Source: Christensenellaceae bacterium
GTDB lineage: Bacteria; Bacillota; Clostridia; Christensenellales; Aristaeellaceae
NCBI GenBank assembly: GCA_020025205.1
Contig: JAHHSO010000011.1
Location: 1 to 50,083, forward strand
DNA: 50,083 nt
Reading direction: 5' to 3'
The notes beneath the pieces were generated by a model, which did not search any database, was not told the origin of the DNA, and saw only the letters and a list, made by a program, of their open reading frames with translations. Numbering within the stretch: the first letter of the stretch is position 1; every line of letters begins with the position of its first letter. Made by a program: the position numbers and the translations under genes. Below, piece by piece: positions 8,199 to 16,443 of the stretch.

Positions 8199-8693
8199 TC
8201 ATTTGATCTTAAACTGCTGACGGCTTGTGCCTGCGTGCGCATGTGTAATCGCACAGGCCACAGCATCTGCCGCATCATCCGGCTTGGGAATCTCGCGCAG
8301 ACCAAGCAGCATTCTGACCATCATCTGCACCTGATGCTTATCTGCTCCGCCGTAACCGACAACAGCTTGTTTAATCTGCATCGGGGTGTATTCAAAAAGC
8401 TTATCCGTATACTCCTGACACGCCACCAGCGCCACGCCTCTTGCACCGCCGACTTGAATACCCGTTGTGACGTTTTTAGAAAAAAACAGCTCTTCAAACG
8501 CGATTTCATCCGGCTTAAATGTCTCCAGCAAACCCTTGACGCCCGTATAAATACAGCGAAGGCGTGTAGGAAATGTATCGCGGGGATATGTTAAAAGTGC
8601 GCCATACTGCACAAGCTTTTCCCTGTATCCGTCCGATTCTATTATCCCCCAGCCCATCGTAGCCAAACCGGGGTCAATGCCTAATATCCTCAA
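8199..8693 (-). CDS. ruvC: Crossover junction endodeoxyribonuclease RuvC (TTG start)
   Basis: A 164-residue Holliday-junction resolvase with an RNase H-like fold. The start is placed at a TTG at 8693, giving (M)RILGIDPGLATMGWG with the first catalytic Asp at D7 and a normal length. An AGAGGA lies 9 nt before it. The upstream in-frame ATG at 8723 would add ten residues unlike the family. Other catalytic acids are visible in IAFEELFFSKN and the DDAADAVACA segment. First gene of the ruv-queA operon, with a good promoter at 8748-8776. Confidence 0.93.
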   Translation of the reverse strand: MRILGIDPGLATMGWGIIESDGYREKLVQYGALLTYPRDTFPTRLRCIYTGVKGLLETFKPDEIAFEELFFSKNVTTGIQVGGARGVALVACQEYTDKLFEYTPMQIKQAVVGYGGADKHQVQMMVRMLLGLREIPKPDDAADAVACAITHAHAGTSRQQFKIK

Positions 8694-8747
8694 CGACTGA
8701 CATCCTCTTACAATTCTTTTCATTCTTTCATATTCTGTAACCTATTT

Positions 8748-8776
8748 AGTTTATCGTATTTCCTCTGCGCTGTCAA
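8748..8776 (-). promoter_or_regulatory. Promoter of the ruvC-ruvA-DUF4250-ruvB-queA operon
   Basis: On the minus strand TTGACA (8771-8776), a 17-nt spacer and TAAACT (8748-8753), about 55 nt before the TTG start of ruvC. I saw no obvious LexA (Cheo) box in the intergenic region. Confidence 0.7.
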
Positions 8777-8878
8777 TCGTCCAGGCACGGTTACACTGCG
8801 GCATGACGATTTTCAGATGAATTTTTCTGCATTGTTTTTGTACTCAATTCTCAAAATTTCACATAACATCGTGTCTGC

Positions 8879-8907
8879 TTGATTATGTCATCCAATTATG
8901 ATAAAAT
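8879..8907 (+). promoter_or_regulatory. Promoter of the aminotransferase gene
   Basis: TTGATT (8879-8884), a 17-nt spacer and TAAAAT (8902-8907), about 55 nt before the ATG at 8963. It is divergent from the ruvC promoter. Confidence 0.65.
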
Positions 8908-8962
8908 AATTAGAATTTGGTGCAGCTTATTACTGTAACTTTGTTATGATCGGAGTGGTTCA

Positions 8963-10168
8963 ATGATCTTCTCTCAGTCCAACAGAATGACCCATGTCCA
9001 TTCGGATATCCGCGGGCCACTTTTCACCGAAGCGCTTCGCATGCAGGCAGCGGGCACACCTGTCTTAAAGCTGAACACGGGCAATCCAGCCAGCTTTGGC
9101 TTTTCCATGCCGCAAAGTGTTCGCCAGGCGCTCAGTGCTCACATGGATGACGCCGTTGCTTACTGCGGCGTACACGGGATGGACGACGCGCTGTCTGCCA
9201 TACGGCAGTATCACACATCCTGCGGCCTTCAAAATGTTTCAGAAGATGACATCTTCATTGGCAATGGTGTCAGCGAAATGGCATCTATGATTACAACAGC
9301 GCTTCTTTCTGATGGAGATGAACTGCTGGTTCCATCGCCATGCTATTCCCTTTGGAGCAACAGCGCCTATATAAGCGGCGGCAAGCCTGTTTTTTATCGC
9401 TGTGCGCCGGAAGACGACTGGAACCCGGATCTGAAAGACATTGAAAGAAAGATTACGTCCCGGACAAAAGCGATCCTGATTATCAATCCCAATAATCCGA
9501 CCGGTGCTGTCTATAAAAAGGAAGTACTCCAAGCCATTGCAGATATTGTTCGCAGACACAGGCTTATTCTGCTGTCTGATGAAATCTATGACCGGCTGCT
9601 CCTTCCGGACGTTGAATATACCTCCATCGCTTCCCTTGCCCCTGACCTGCCCTGTGTAACATTCAATGGGCTGTCCAAGTCGCATATCATCTGCGGTTTC
9701 CGCTGCGGATGGATGGTCTTTACCGGCCCGGCCCTTGATGAAATCAAAGCAGCTGTGTCACACCTTGCAGCCCTTCGCCTTTGCGGAAATGCATTGACGC
9801 AGCTTGTCATTCCTGCTGCTCTTGGCGATTTTGCCAGCACAAAGGCCATGCTCGTTCCGGGCGGACGTCTGTATGAACAGCGCAAGACCACATTGGAAGG
9901 GCTTAGCAGCATTGATGGCGTGTCCTTCGTTCCTAACAAGGCCGCCTTCTACCTCTTCCCGTCTATTGACACCAAACAGTTTGGCTTTCAGTCCGGCCAC
10001 GATTTTGCATTGAAACTTCTTCACGAAAAGCACATACTCGTCATTCCCGGAACAGGTTTTGACTGGGACGAGGATCTCCGTTTCCGCATTGTCATGCTGC
10101 CTGAGCCCAAGGTGCTTGCAGGTGCCATGAATGACATTCGAGACTTCCTCTATAATCACCGTATCTGA
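8963..10168 (+). CDS. PLP-dependent aminotransferase, class I/II (AlaA-like)
   Basis: A 401-residue fold-type I aminotransferase. It carries the NPNNPTG motif (176-182), the cofactor Asp in LLSDEIYD (D206) and the Schiff-base lysine in GLSKSH (K239), followed by GFRCGWMVF. The N-terminal IRGPLFTEALRMQAAG and LNTGNP pattern resembles AlaA-type glutamate-pyruvate aminotransferases, so alanine synthesis from pyruvate is likely; another amino-acid substrate is possible. A GGAG-type ribosome-binding site precedes the ATG. A MATE transporter follows 38 nt downstream and may be co-transcribed. Confidence 0.88.
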   Translation: MIFSQSNRMTHVHSDIRGPLFTEALRMQAAGTPVLKLNTGNPASFGFSMPQSVRQALSAHMDDAVAYCGVHGMDDALSAIRQYHTSCGLQNVSEDDIFIGNGVSEMASMITTALLSDGDELLVPSPCYSLWSNSAYISGGKPVFYRCAPEDDWNPDLKDIERKITSRTKAILIINPNNPTGAVYKKEVLQAIADIVRRHRLILLSDEIYDRLLLPDVEYTSIASLAPDLPCVTFNGLSKSHIICGFRCGWMVFTGPALDEIKAAVSHLAALRLCGNALTQLVIPAALGDFASTKAMLVPGGRLYEQRKTTLEGLSSIDGVSFVPNKAAFYLFPSIDTKQFGFQSGHDFALKLLHEKHILVIPGTGFDWDEDLRFRIVMLPEPKVLAGAMNDIRDFLYNHRI

Positions 10169-10206
10169 CACTTTTTTCTCATAGAACCACAAAAGGAATC
10201 ATCATC

Positions 10207-11568
10207 ATGCGTTCACATTCTAATTCTTCCAATTCGCTGACGGAAGGACCTATTTTCCGTCAACTCGTTGCCTTTGCATTGCCGCTGTTTCTGGGCAACC
10301 TGTTTCAGCAGCTTTATAACACAGCCGACTCCCTCATTGTCGGCAATTTTCTTGGCAGCGATGCGCTCGCCGCAGTCAGTTCCTCCGGCAACCTTATTTT
10401 TCTGATGGTCGGTCTGGTCAACGGCATTGCTATGGGCGCAGGCGTTGTCATTGCGCGATATTATGGTGCCGGTGACGATAAGCAAGTGCACGTGACCATT
10501 CACACCCTGCTTGCTTTCGGCCTGCTGGCAGGCATAGTGCTGACCATTGTGGGCTATTTCCTATCGCCTGTTCTGCTGCGAATGATGGGGACGCCTGAAA
10601 CAGTGCTTCCCTCCTCTATCAGTTATTTCAGAACCTACTTCTTGGGATCTCTGGCCTTTGTTCTGTATAACATCTGCATGGGCATTCTGCAATCTGTAGG
10701 CGACAGCAAGCACCCGCTTCAATACCTCATCATCTCCTCCATCATCAACGTTGTGCTTGACCTGCTGTTTGTTGCAGTGTTCCATTGGGGCGTAGCGTCT
10801 GCCGCTGCTGCAACTGCCATTTCACAGTTAGTCAGCATGGTGCTCTGTCTGACTCGCCTGATCCGCAGCGACAGAATCTATCGCGTTGAAGTGCGCGACA
10901 TTAAAATCGATAAACGGTCTTTACGAGTCATCTTGCAAAACGGACTGCCTGCCGGTCTTCAGAACAGCATCATTTCCGTTGCCAACGTTGTTGTTCAGTC
11001 TAACATTAATGCTTTCGGCGCTGCTGCAATGGCTGGATGCGGCGCACACGCCCGTATCGAAGGCTTTGGTTTTCTGCCTATCACCTGTTTTACAATGGCT
11101 TTGACAACATTTGTCAGCCAGAATCTGGGTGCTAAAAAATATGACCGCGTTAAAAAAGGCATTCGCTCTGGTTGCCTGTGTACCATTGTATTGGCAGAAA
11201 CCGTTGCGATGCTCGTTTATGCGTTCTCCCCCCATCTGATCGGCATGTTCACCAGTGATGTCGTTTCCATTTCCTATGGCGTTCTGCATGAACGCATTAC
11301 GACACCATTCTTTTTCCTTATGGCTTTCTCCCACTGCATGGCGGCCGTATTCCGCGGTGCAGGCAAATCCACTGTACCCATGATCGTTATGCTTGTCTGC
11401 TGGTGCATCATCCGCGTAATTTACGTTACTGTCGCCGTACATTTCTTCCCAGTATTGCAGACAGTATCCTGGGCTTACCCGATCACTTGGACTTTGAGTA
11501 CCCTTGTCTTTGCGATTTATTACTTCAAAGCCGACTGGATTCACGGCTTCGATCATCAGAAAATTTAG
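10207..11568 (+). CDS. MATE family multidrug efflux transporter
   Basis: A 453-residue polytopic membrane protein with twelve predicted helices in two related halves, as in MATE Na+/H+-coupled drug exporters. Marks are the N-terminal GPIFRQLVAFALPLFLGNLFQQLYNTADSLIVG, split here by families as the LGNLFQQLYNTAD signature, and the GCGAHARIEGFGFLP block opening the second half. An AAAGGA lies about 10 nt before the ATG. It follows the aminotransferase closely. The substrate cannot be told from sequence. Confidence 0.9.
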   Translation: MRSHSNSSNSLTEGPIFRQLVAFALPLFLGNLFQQLYNTADSLIVGNFLGSDALAAVSSSGNLIFLMVGLVNGIAMGAGVVIARYYGAGDDKQVHVTIHTLLAFGLLAGIVLTIVGYFLSPVLLRMMGTPETVLPSSISYFRTYFLGSLAFVLYNICMGILQSVGDSKHPLQYLIISSIINVVLDLLFVAVFHWGVASAAAATAISQLVSMVLCLTRLIRSDRIYRVEVRDIKIDKRSLRVILQNGLPAGLQNSIISVANVVVQSNINAFGAAAMAGCGAHARIEGFGFLPITCFTMALTTFVSQNLGAKKYDRVKKGIRSGCLCTIVLAETVAMLVYAFSPHLIGMFTSDVVSISYGVLHERITTPFFFLMAFSHCMAAVFRGAGKSTVPMIVMLVCWCIIRVIYVTVAVHFFPVLQTVSWAYPITWTLSTLVFAIYYFKADWIHGFDHQKI

Positions 11569-11795
11569 TTTTCATCCGCCTCATGGACTGTTACCCGACC
11601 AGTAGACACGAAAAATAAAACCTGTTGACGAAAATCAAGCTCTAACTTGAAAAAATAAAAAGTTTTTTCAAAGACCCAAAAAGTGTACATTGAACAAGCC
11701 TCGACTGTTGAGCAGATGAGACCAATTTCAGAGCCGGTATCAAGCCGGGTCTCAGACTGTAGACAAAAAGGAACTGGACAAAAACAGCCCAAAGA
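11569..11795. other. Intergenic stretch with AT-rich inverted repeat
   Basis: No gene is supported here. TTGAAAAAA (11647-11655) and TTTTTTCAA (11663-11671) form an inverted repeat that may help end the MATE transcript. A second weak inverted repeat joins GAGACC and GGGTCTC near 11719 and 11748. The 88-codon minus-strand frame covering this area looks like noise. Confidence 0.4.
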
Positions 11796-11836
11796 AAATG
11801 CAGAGATCTCATTTTTTGTGGATCTCTGCATTTTTT
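11796..11836. terminator. Bidirectional terminator flanking the IS630 remnant
   Basis: AAATGCAGAGATC (11796-11808) pairs perfectly over 13 bp with GATCTCTGCATTT (11821-11833) and runs into six T on the plus strand; the minus strand also has a U-rich exit. It ends plus-strand transcription from the MATE gene just outside the insertion element. Confidence 0.8.
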
Positions 11837-11848
11837 CTGGTAATGTAT

Positions 11849-11875
11849 GGCATTATACTAATTTCTAATTAAAAC
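11849..11875 (+). repeat. Left terminal inverted repeat of the IS630 remnant
   Basis: This 27-bp segment matches the reverse complement of 12351-12377 at about 20 positions, with an uninterrupted TTATACTA block and a shared TTTCTAAT block. It overlaps the last codons of the transposase remnant. Confidence 0.75.
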
Positions 11876-12304
11876 AAAAAGCAATCCGTTCTCGTCCAGA
11901 GATGGATCGGATGGTCTCAGCCGAAAGGTTCCGTATCATGTCACAGAGCCGATCTACAACTTTATTCAGGGAAGGGAATATCTGGTTCCGAAATCCTCGG
12001 AGCCGTATTTTCTTCCATATTTGTTCTATGGGATTCATCTCCGGGGTATAGGACGGAATAAAGAATAACCGAATGTTGGACGGGATCAACAGCTTTGCAG
12101 ATTTGTGCCATGCCGCGCCATCACAACACAAAAGGATTGTCTCACCTGGATATGCTTCACAGAGCGCTCTCAAAAAGACATTCATACATCCGCTGTCACA
12201 GTTTGGCATAATGAGAAAATTTCTATGTTTATGTTTCGGTTCTTCTTTCGGGCTGCTTCTATTTCCAGCCGCTGGCTCTCGGATATTTCGTATGCTTTTG
12301 CCAT
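11865..12304 (-). pseudogene. IS630-family transposase, internal deletion with frame change
   Basis: From an ATG at 12304 one frame reads MAKAYEISESQRLEIEAARK, a typical IS630 N-terminus, then runs into sequence that does not fit. The second half, in another frame, reads as the C-terminal DDE domain: CDGAAWHKS carries the second Asp, and SYTPEMNPIEQIWKKIR carries the Glu. The first Asp region and much of the helix-turn-helix are absent. So a central deletion joined the two ends out of frame. A continuous frame from 12314 covers the C-terminal part but is unlikely to be a functional protein. Confidence 0.8.
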
Positions 12305-12350
12305 TTTTCATCACCCATTACATTATACCACATTCTCGATTATATTGGGT

Positions 12351-12377
12351 GGTCTTATTAGAAAATAGTATAACACC
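12351..12377 (-). repeat. Right terminal inverted repeat of the IS630 remnant
   Basis: Partner of 11849-11875. It lies about 45 nt before the transposase start and 31 nt past the stop codon of the six-hairpin glycosidase gene, so the element sits at the very end of the sugar operon. Confidence 0.75.
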
Positions 12378-12408
12378 GTCTCACTTTTTCATTCTGTTGT
12401 GCCCCTGC

Positions 12409-14196
12409 CTATTCAGCATGCTTCAGGCTTTCATATAGAGCGTAACTTAAAAAACCAGCACATGTTGCAAAAGCTTCCCCTGTTGTACACTCTCCCGTTT
12501 CCTCATCAACACTTTCGCACGCGATCCCATTATCCATGACAGCCGTCTTTAAATGTTTCAGCGCGGTGTCCTTATGCCCGCTGAGCAGGCTGTTGCAAAT
12601 GGACAATATCCACGGGTGCGGCGCATGTTTGCATCCAATTTCCGCAATCGGTTTTCCCGCAAACGAAAGCGGATAAGCGCTGGAACGAATCATCGCCATT
12701 GTATTCAGCCATGTCTCATCCTCAAAGGAACAAAATCCATAATACGGCAAAAGCTGGAGGCTTCCAGGCGGCTCATCATAAATATCATATTTTCCATGTC
12801 CATCAACTGACCATGCAAAGAAACGCTTCTGATTCTCTACTTTAACACAGTTTCTATACACTGCCCGCCGAACCTCTTCAGACTTGATTTCAAGTTCAGG
12901 CTGATTCAAGCGTTTAGCCAGTATACGCAACGCCAGACAAGTCAGCGCATTATCATACGTCAAGAACGGATAGCGGTGCAAATCATCTGTAGGCTGCAAA
13001 AACGTCTGATAAAGCCCCGTTTTTTCGTCTCTCTGTTCAAGTAATCTTGCAAGAACTCGATGCAGCCCGCGCTGAATATGCGGCTCACGAACAAATTTCT
13101 CATCCCCGGAAGCCTGCACATAGCGTTCCAGTGCAATCACAGGTGCGCAGAGTTCATCCAGCTCAAATCCCGGTTCAAGCACTGTACCGTCAATATATCG
13201 GCTATGTATGCCGAAATTTCGTGCCTGACGCAGAAACACAGCGTCCAGAATCTCTCGCGCATAGAGCTTGTCAACCATGAGAATTGCCGGAAAAGCCCAT
13301 AGCAGGCTGTCACGATCCCAATAAGCAGCGGACACATAATAGCGCGGGCTGCGCGATGTTACCAGACAAAGCTCTTCTGTATCCACACAGCGTCCGGAGG
13401 CGTAAAAAAATGTGAAGAACAGATTCGTATTCAGCATTTGATTAAAATACGGATCATCAACAGGCTTCATCCTATTTTGCAGCCAATTTTTCGTTCTTTG
13501 ATACAATTTGTCAAAGCCTTGCCTGAGCAGCTCTTTTGCGCTTGTCGCTGCCGCTACGCCTTCATAGCCTACACCAAAGCATATATCAAGCTGTGCCTTT
13601 TCACCTGGTTCAAGGCGCTGTTCCTTGAAAATATCATATGAAAATTCAGAACATTCAAACGATGCGTTCTGATCAATCTGACTGAACGGCTGGGGATCAC
13701 CGATGCACGGGGCAAATGCAAAAAGTGGCATCCCCGGTTTCTGCGACCAGATGAACATATGATTCCAACCAGACAGTTCAACCGATTTTCCCTGCATCAG
13801 CTCCGTCGTCTCGTTGATCTCATGCAGCGTTTTCTCCCATGTTCCGTCTGCACCAAATCGGATATCCACTGCCGCTGAGCTTTTATTTTCCGCAGTCATC
13901 CGCAATACAAATGCTCGTTCAGATATGGGCGTCAGATATGTGCAGCAGAATCTCACGTCTTGTGCTGTTCCTTCATAAGAAGGAATCCAGCAGCAATCTC
14001 GGAACCACCGAATCTCGGGGTTTTGTTTCACACTGTTTACACTGAAATATGGGCAAATCAGTCCATTTTCACCGCCATTCAGCTCAATCATGCCCTTGGC
14101 GATCATGTAAAGAAACGTCACGCCCTCAACCGCTCCATCCGTCTGGCGAATCGTCGGGAGGGACAGATATTCATTGCCTGTCACCTGATATTGCAT
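12409..14196 (-). CDS. Six-hairpin (alpha/alpha)6-barrel glycosidase
   Basis: A 595-residue protein with an N-terminal beta-sandwich-like part (about 1-230) and a C-terminal six-hairpin barrel (about 245-595). Barrel marks include YWDRDSLLWAFPAI, DGTVLEPGFELDELCAPV and LTYDNALTCLALRIL. It resembles the glucoamylase/GH63/GH125-like superfamily, but I cannot assign a family. A GAGG lies about 9 nt before the ATG at 14196; in-frame ATGs further up lack this. No signal peptide, so it acts on imported oligosaccharide. Last gene of the sugar operon, after a partial terminator, so it may be expressed less than the binding protein. Confidence 0.75.
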   Translation of the reverse strand: MQYQVTGNEYLSLPTIRQTDGAVEGVTFLYMIAKGMIELNGGENGLICPYFSVNSVKQNPEIRWFRDCCWIPSYEGTAQDVRFCCTYLTPISERAFVLRMTAENKSSAAVDIRFGADGTWEKTLHEINETTELMQGKSVELSGWNHMFIWSQKPGMPLFAFAPCIGDPQPFSQIDQNASFECSEFSYDIFKEQRLEPGEKAQLDICFGVGYEGVAAATSAKELLRQGFDKLYQRTKNWLQNRMKPVDDPYFNQMLNTNLFFTFFYASGRCVDTEELCLVTSRSPRYYVSAAYWDRDSLLWAFPAILMVDKLYAREILDAVFLRQARNFGIHSRYIDGTVLEPGFELDELCAPVIALERYVQASGDEKFVREPHIQRGLHRVLARLLEQRDEKTGLYQTFLQPTDDLHRYPFLTYDNALTCLALRILAKRLNQPELEIKSEEVRRAVYRNCVKVENQKRFFAWSVDGHGKYDIYDEPPGSLQLLPYYGFCSFEDETWLNTMAMIRSSAYPLSFAGKPIAEIGCKHAPHPWILSICNSLLSGHKDTALKHLKTAVMDNGIACESVDEETGECTTGEAFATCAGFLSYALYESLKHAE

Positions 14197-14267
14197 AAAG
14201 TTTGTCCTCGCCTTTTTTATCTGTATTATATGCATACAGCCCTTCTTCTGCAAGCAAATACCTTCTG

Positions 14268-14297
14268 AAAAAAGAAAGGGCAGGCTGATGCCCGCCC
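14268..14297 (-). terminator. Terminator after the solute-binding protein gene
   Basis: GGGCAGGC (14278-14285) and GCCCGCCC (14290-14297) pair around a TGAT loop with one mismatch, followed on the minus strand by a U-rich run. It probably ends most transcripts after the binding-protein gene and lets part read on. Confidence 0.7.
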
Positions 14298-14313
14298 CTT
14301 CCCGTTGTAAAGA

Positions 14314-15543
14314 TTACAGCAGATCTGCGTCCTCCAGCTGTGCCTGAATGTCATCCAGCGCTTCCTGTGCTGTTACATCATTCATTTCCAGGGTGCTCAG
14401 AACATTGTTAATGATCTCACTCACAGCACCCTGCTCTTCAAGCGCAGGCGGAGCTACCGCATAATCCATGCTGTCAAATACAGCTTTGCGGTTTGCAGGC
14501 GGCGTGACTTCCAGATACTGCGTCAGCTTGCTCTGATCTGCGATGGTCGGCAGCTCCCAGCTGGCGTCCAGACGCAGCTTGACAATGTCCGGATCGGAAC
14601 CCATAGCATCCACAAACTTGGCAGCAGCTTCTTTGTTCTTGGAGCTGGGAGATACACAGTTCACGTTGGCAAAGAAGAACGTGGACTTGTCTTTGTAGCC
14701 CGGTTCTACGATGACATCCCAGTCAAAGTCAGTATTATCGGTAAAGTTGCCAAAGGCCCAAATGCCTGTGACCAGCATGCCCAGCTTTCCTTCGCAGAAC
14801 AAATCCCAATCACCGCGGCCTGCCATGTCTTCCATTGTCGGCATGACACGTTCCTCTCCGCGAACACGCTTCACCATAGCATCCAGCACAGCCACATTCT
14901 CAGGCGAATTCACTGTGAAAGCAGAGTAATCTTCGGACAGAAGGCTTCCGCCGTTGCTTTGTACGGACTTGTAGAATTCGTTATATGTAATTGGCTGATA
15001 AATTCCCCAGATATCGTCGCCCAGTGCTTTAATCTTTTCCGCTGCGGACTGGACATCTGCCCACGTCCACTCATCGTTCGGATACGCAACGCCAGCCTTG
15101 TCAAACAGATCCTTGTTGTAGAACAGCAGACAGGTGGAGAAGCTCATTGGAACTGCATACAGTTTACCGTCAGAGCTGACTGCATCCAGCGTGCGCTTAC
15201 TGTACGCGGTTTCATCGATCATCCCTGTCAAGTCAACACACGCATCGCGGAGCATGTACGAAAGATAGTTCTCCATGTTCATTTCAAATACATCAGGAGG
15301 ATTGCCGCCGCCGACAATTGTGGCAAGTTTGGTAAAATAATCTTCAAAACCCGTAATCTGAATGTCTACCTTGATGTCCGGATTCTTTTCCTCAAACACC
15401 GCAATCATCTTTTTGAGCGTTTCTTCCTGCGCACCAGCACCAGAGAAGTGTGCGTAGGTGATGGTGGTCGGTTCTGCAAATGCCACAGCAGTCAAAGACA
15501 ATACCATTGCAAGAGCCAGAACCAGAGACAACAGTTTCTTCAT
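14314..15543 (-). CDS. ABC transporter sugar-binding protein (family 1)
   Basis: A 409-residue extracellular solute-binding protein with a MalE/UgpB-type fold (ITYAHFSGAG start, YTKLATI-like lobe, LYNKDLFDKAGVAYPNDEWTW hinge region seen as LFYNKDLFDKAGV). The ATG at 15543 has GGAGGG upstream and opens a signal peptide, MKKLLSLVLALAMVLSLT..., ending AFA before EPTT. There is no lipobox cysteine, which is unusual for a Gram-positive binding protein. It lies directly downstream of its two permeases, separated by a hairpin. The ligand is presumably an alpha-glucoside, by context. Confidence 0.9.
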   Translation of the reverse strand: MKKLLSLVLALAMVLSLTAVAFAEPTTITYAHFSGAGAQEETLKKMIAVFEEKNPDIKVDIQITGFEDYFTKLATIVGGGNPPDVFEMNMENYLSYMLRDACVDLTGMIDETAYSKRTLDAVSSDGKLYAVPMSFSTCLLFYNKDLFDKAGVAYPNDEWTWADVQSAAEKIKALGDDIWGIYQPITYNEFYKSVQSNGGSLLSEDYSAFTVNSPENVAVLDAMVKRVRGEERVMPTMEDMAGRGDWDLFCEGKLGMLVTGIWAFGNFTDNTDFDWDVIVEPGYKDKSTFFFANVNCVSPSSKNKEAAAKFVDAMGSDPDIVKLRLDASWELPTIADQSKLTQYLEVTPPANRKAVFDSMDYAVAPPALEEQGAVSEIINNVLSTLEMNDVTAQEALDDIQAQLEDADLL

Positions 15544-15571
15544 AGTGAATCCCTCCGTTTTTTTATTCTGC

Positions 15572-15590
15572 AAACGCATCCCATGCGTTT
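15572..15590 (-). promoter_or_regulatory. Intercistronic inverted repeat before the binding-protein gene
   Basis: AAACGCAT (15572-15579), a CCC spacer and ATGCGTTT (15583-15590) form a perfect 8-bp inverted repeat in the 63-nt gap between permease and binding-protein genes. It may stabilise a processed mRNA end and raise binding-protein yield, or be a protein site. The flanking DNA shows no strong promoter. Confidence 0.45.
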
Positions 15591-15606
15591 ACTTACCATA
15601 TAGCTT

Positions 15607-16443
15607 TCACTTCAAGCCGCCTACGCTGATACCCTGATCGACATAACGCTGAGAAACCAGATACACGATCAGAATCGGTAAAATCGTCAGAACCGCACCG
15701 GCCATCAGGACATGTTCGTTGTTCTTATACATGCTGTTCATATTGCCAAGCACAACCTGAAGTGTTTGTTTATCCGTGGAAGTCAAGACAATCAGCGGCC
15801 AGAGATAGCTGTTCCAGCTTCCCATGAAGGACAGCAGGGTCATCGTTGCCAACGTTGGCAACACCATCGGCAGCATGATGAAAAAGAAGATTTTATACAA
15901 AGAGGCACCATCCAGAAAGGCTGACTCTAAATACGCATCATTGACGCCCATCATACTTTGACGCATCAAGAACACACCAAATGCATTGGCCAGCGATGGC
16001 AGAATCAAACCCGTGTACGTATCAAGAAGTCCCATCGTGCGCAGGATGATGTAATTGGGTACCATGGTTACTGTACCGGGAATCATCATCGTTGCCAGAT
16101 ACATGAAGAAGACCTTGCCTGATCCTTTAAACGGAATCTTGGCAAACACAAACGCCGCCATCGCTGCCGACATCACCGCAACAATCGTGCTCAAAACGGC
16201 CAGAATCAGGCTGTTCATGCTGGCGCGCGCAAACGAGAATCCCTGCATATGGAACACGCGCTGATAGCCTTCAATCGTTGGATGCTCTGGAATCCACTTA
16301 ATCGGAATGGTACGAATAGCTTCCTGTCCTTTAAACGACGAAGAAATCATCCACAAAAATGGCAGAATCGTAATCAGCATGACCAGTGCAATCAGCACAT
16401 AAAATACAATACTGCGAATAATCTTTTTTCCCTGTTTACGCAT
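15607..16443 (-). CDS. Carbohydrate ABC transporter permease, MalG type
   Basis: A 278-residue inner-membrane subunit with six predicted helices. The cytoplasmic EAA loop that contacts the ATPase reads ESAFLDGASLYKIFFFIMLP (about residues 178-197). The short N-terminal tail and the C-terminal YVDQGISVGGLK end are typical of MalG-type subunits (CUT1 family). Its start overlaps the upstream permease by 8 nt, so translation is probably coupled. No ATPase gene is in the cluster. Confidence 0.93.
   Translation of the reverse strand: MRKQGKKIIRSIVFYVLIALVMLITILPFLWMISSSFKGQEAIRTIPIKWIPEHPTIEGYQRVFHMQGFSFARASMNSLILAVLSTIVAVMSAAMAAFVFAKIPFKGSGKVFFMYLATMMIPGTVTMVPNYIILRTMGLLDTYTGLILPSLANAFGVFLMRQSMMGVNDAYLESAFLDGASLYKIFFFIMLPMVLPTLATMTLLSFMGSWNSYLWPLIVLTSTDKQTLQVVLGNMNSMYKNNEHVLMAGAVLTILPILIVYLVSQRYVDQGISVGGLK

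Larger units (their letters stand above)
11849..12377 (-). mobile_element. Internally deleted IS630-family insertion element (about 0.53 kb)
   Basis: Two imperfect 27-bp terminal inverted repeats bound the element: one at 11849-11875 (core TTATACTAATTTCTAAT) and one at 12351-12377 (core, on the minus strand, TTATACTATTTTCTAAT). Between them lie the start and the C-terminal part of an IS630-type DDE transposase with the middle missing. Full-length relatives are about twice as long. Without its catalytic N-terminal half it could move only if a relative supplies transposase. Target-site duplication was not resolved. Confidence 0.75.

Noticed and set aside
11569..11831. 88-codon minus-strand frame between the MATE gene and the IS630 remnant
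   Set aside because: It spans two hairpins, starts inside the terminator stem, has no binding site and reads as low-complexity sequence.
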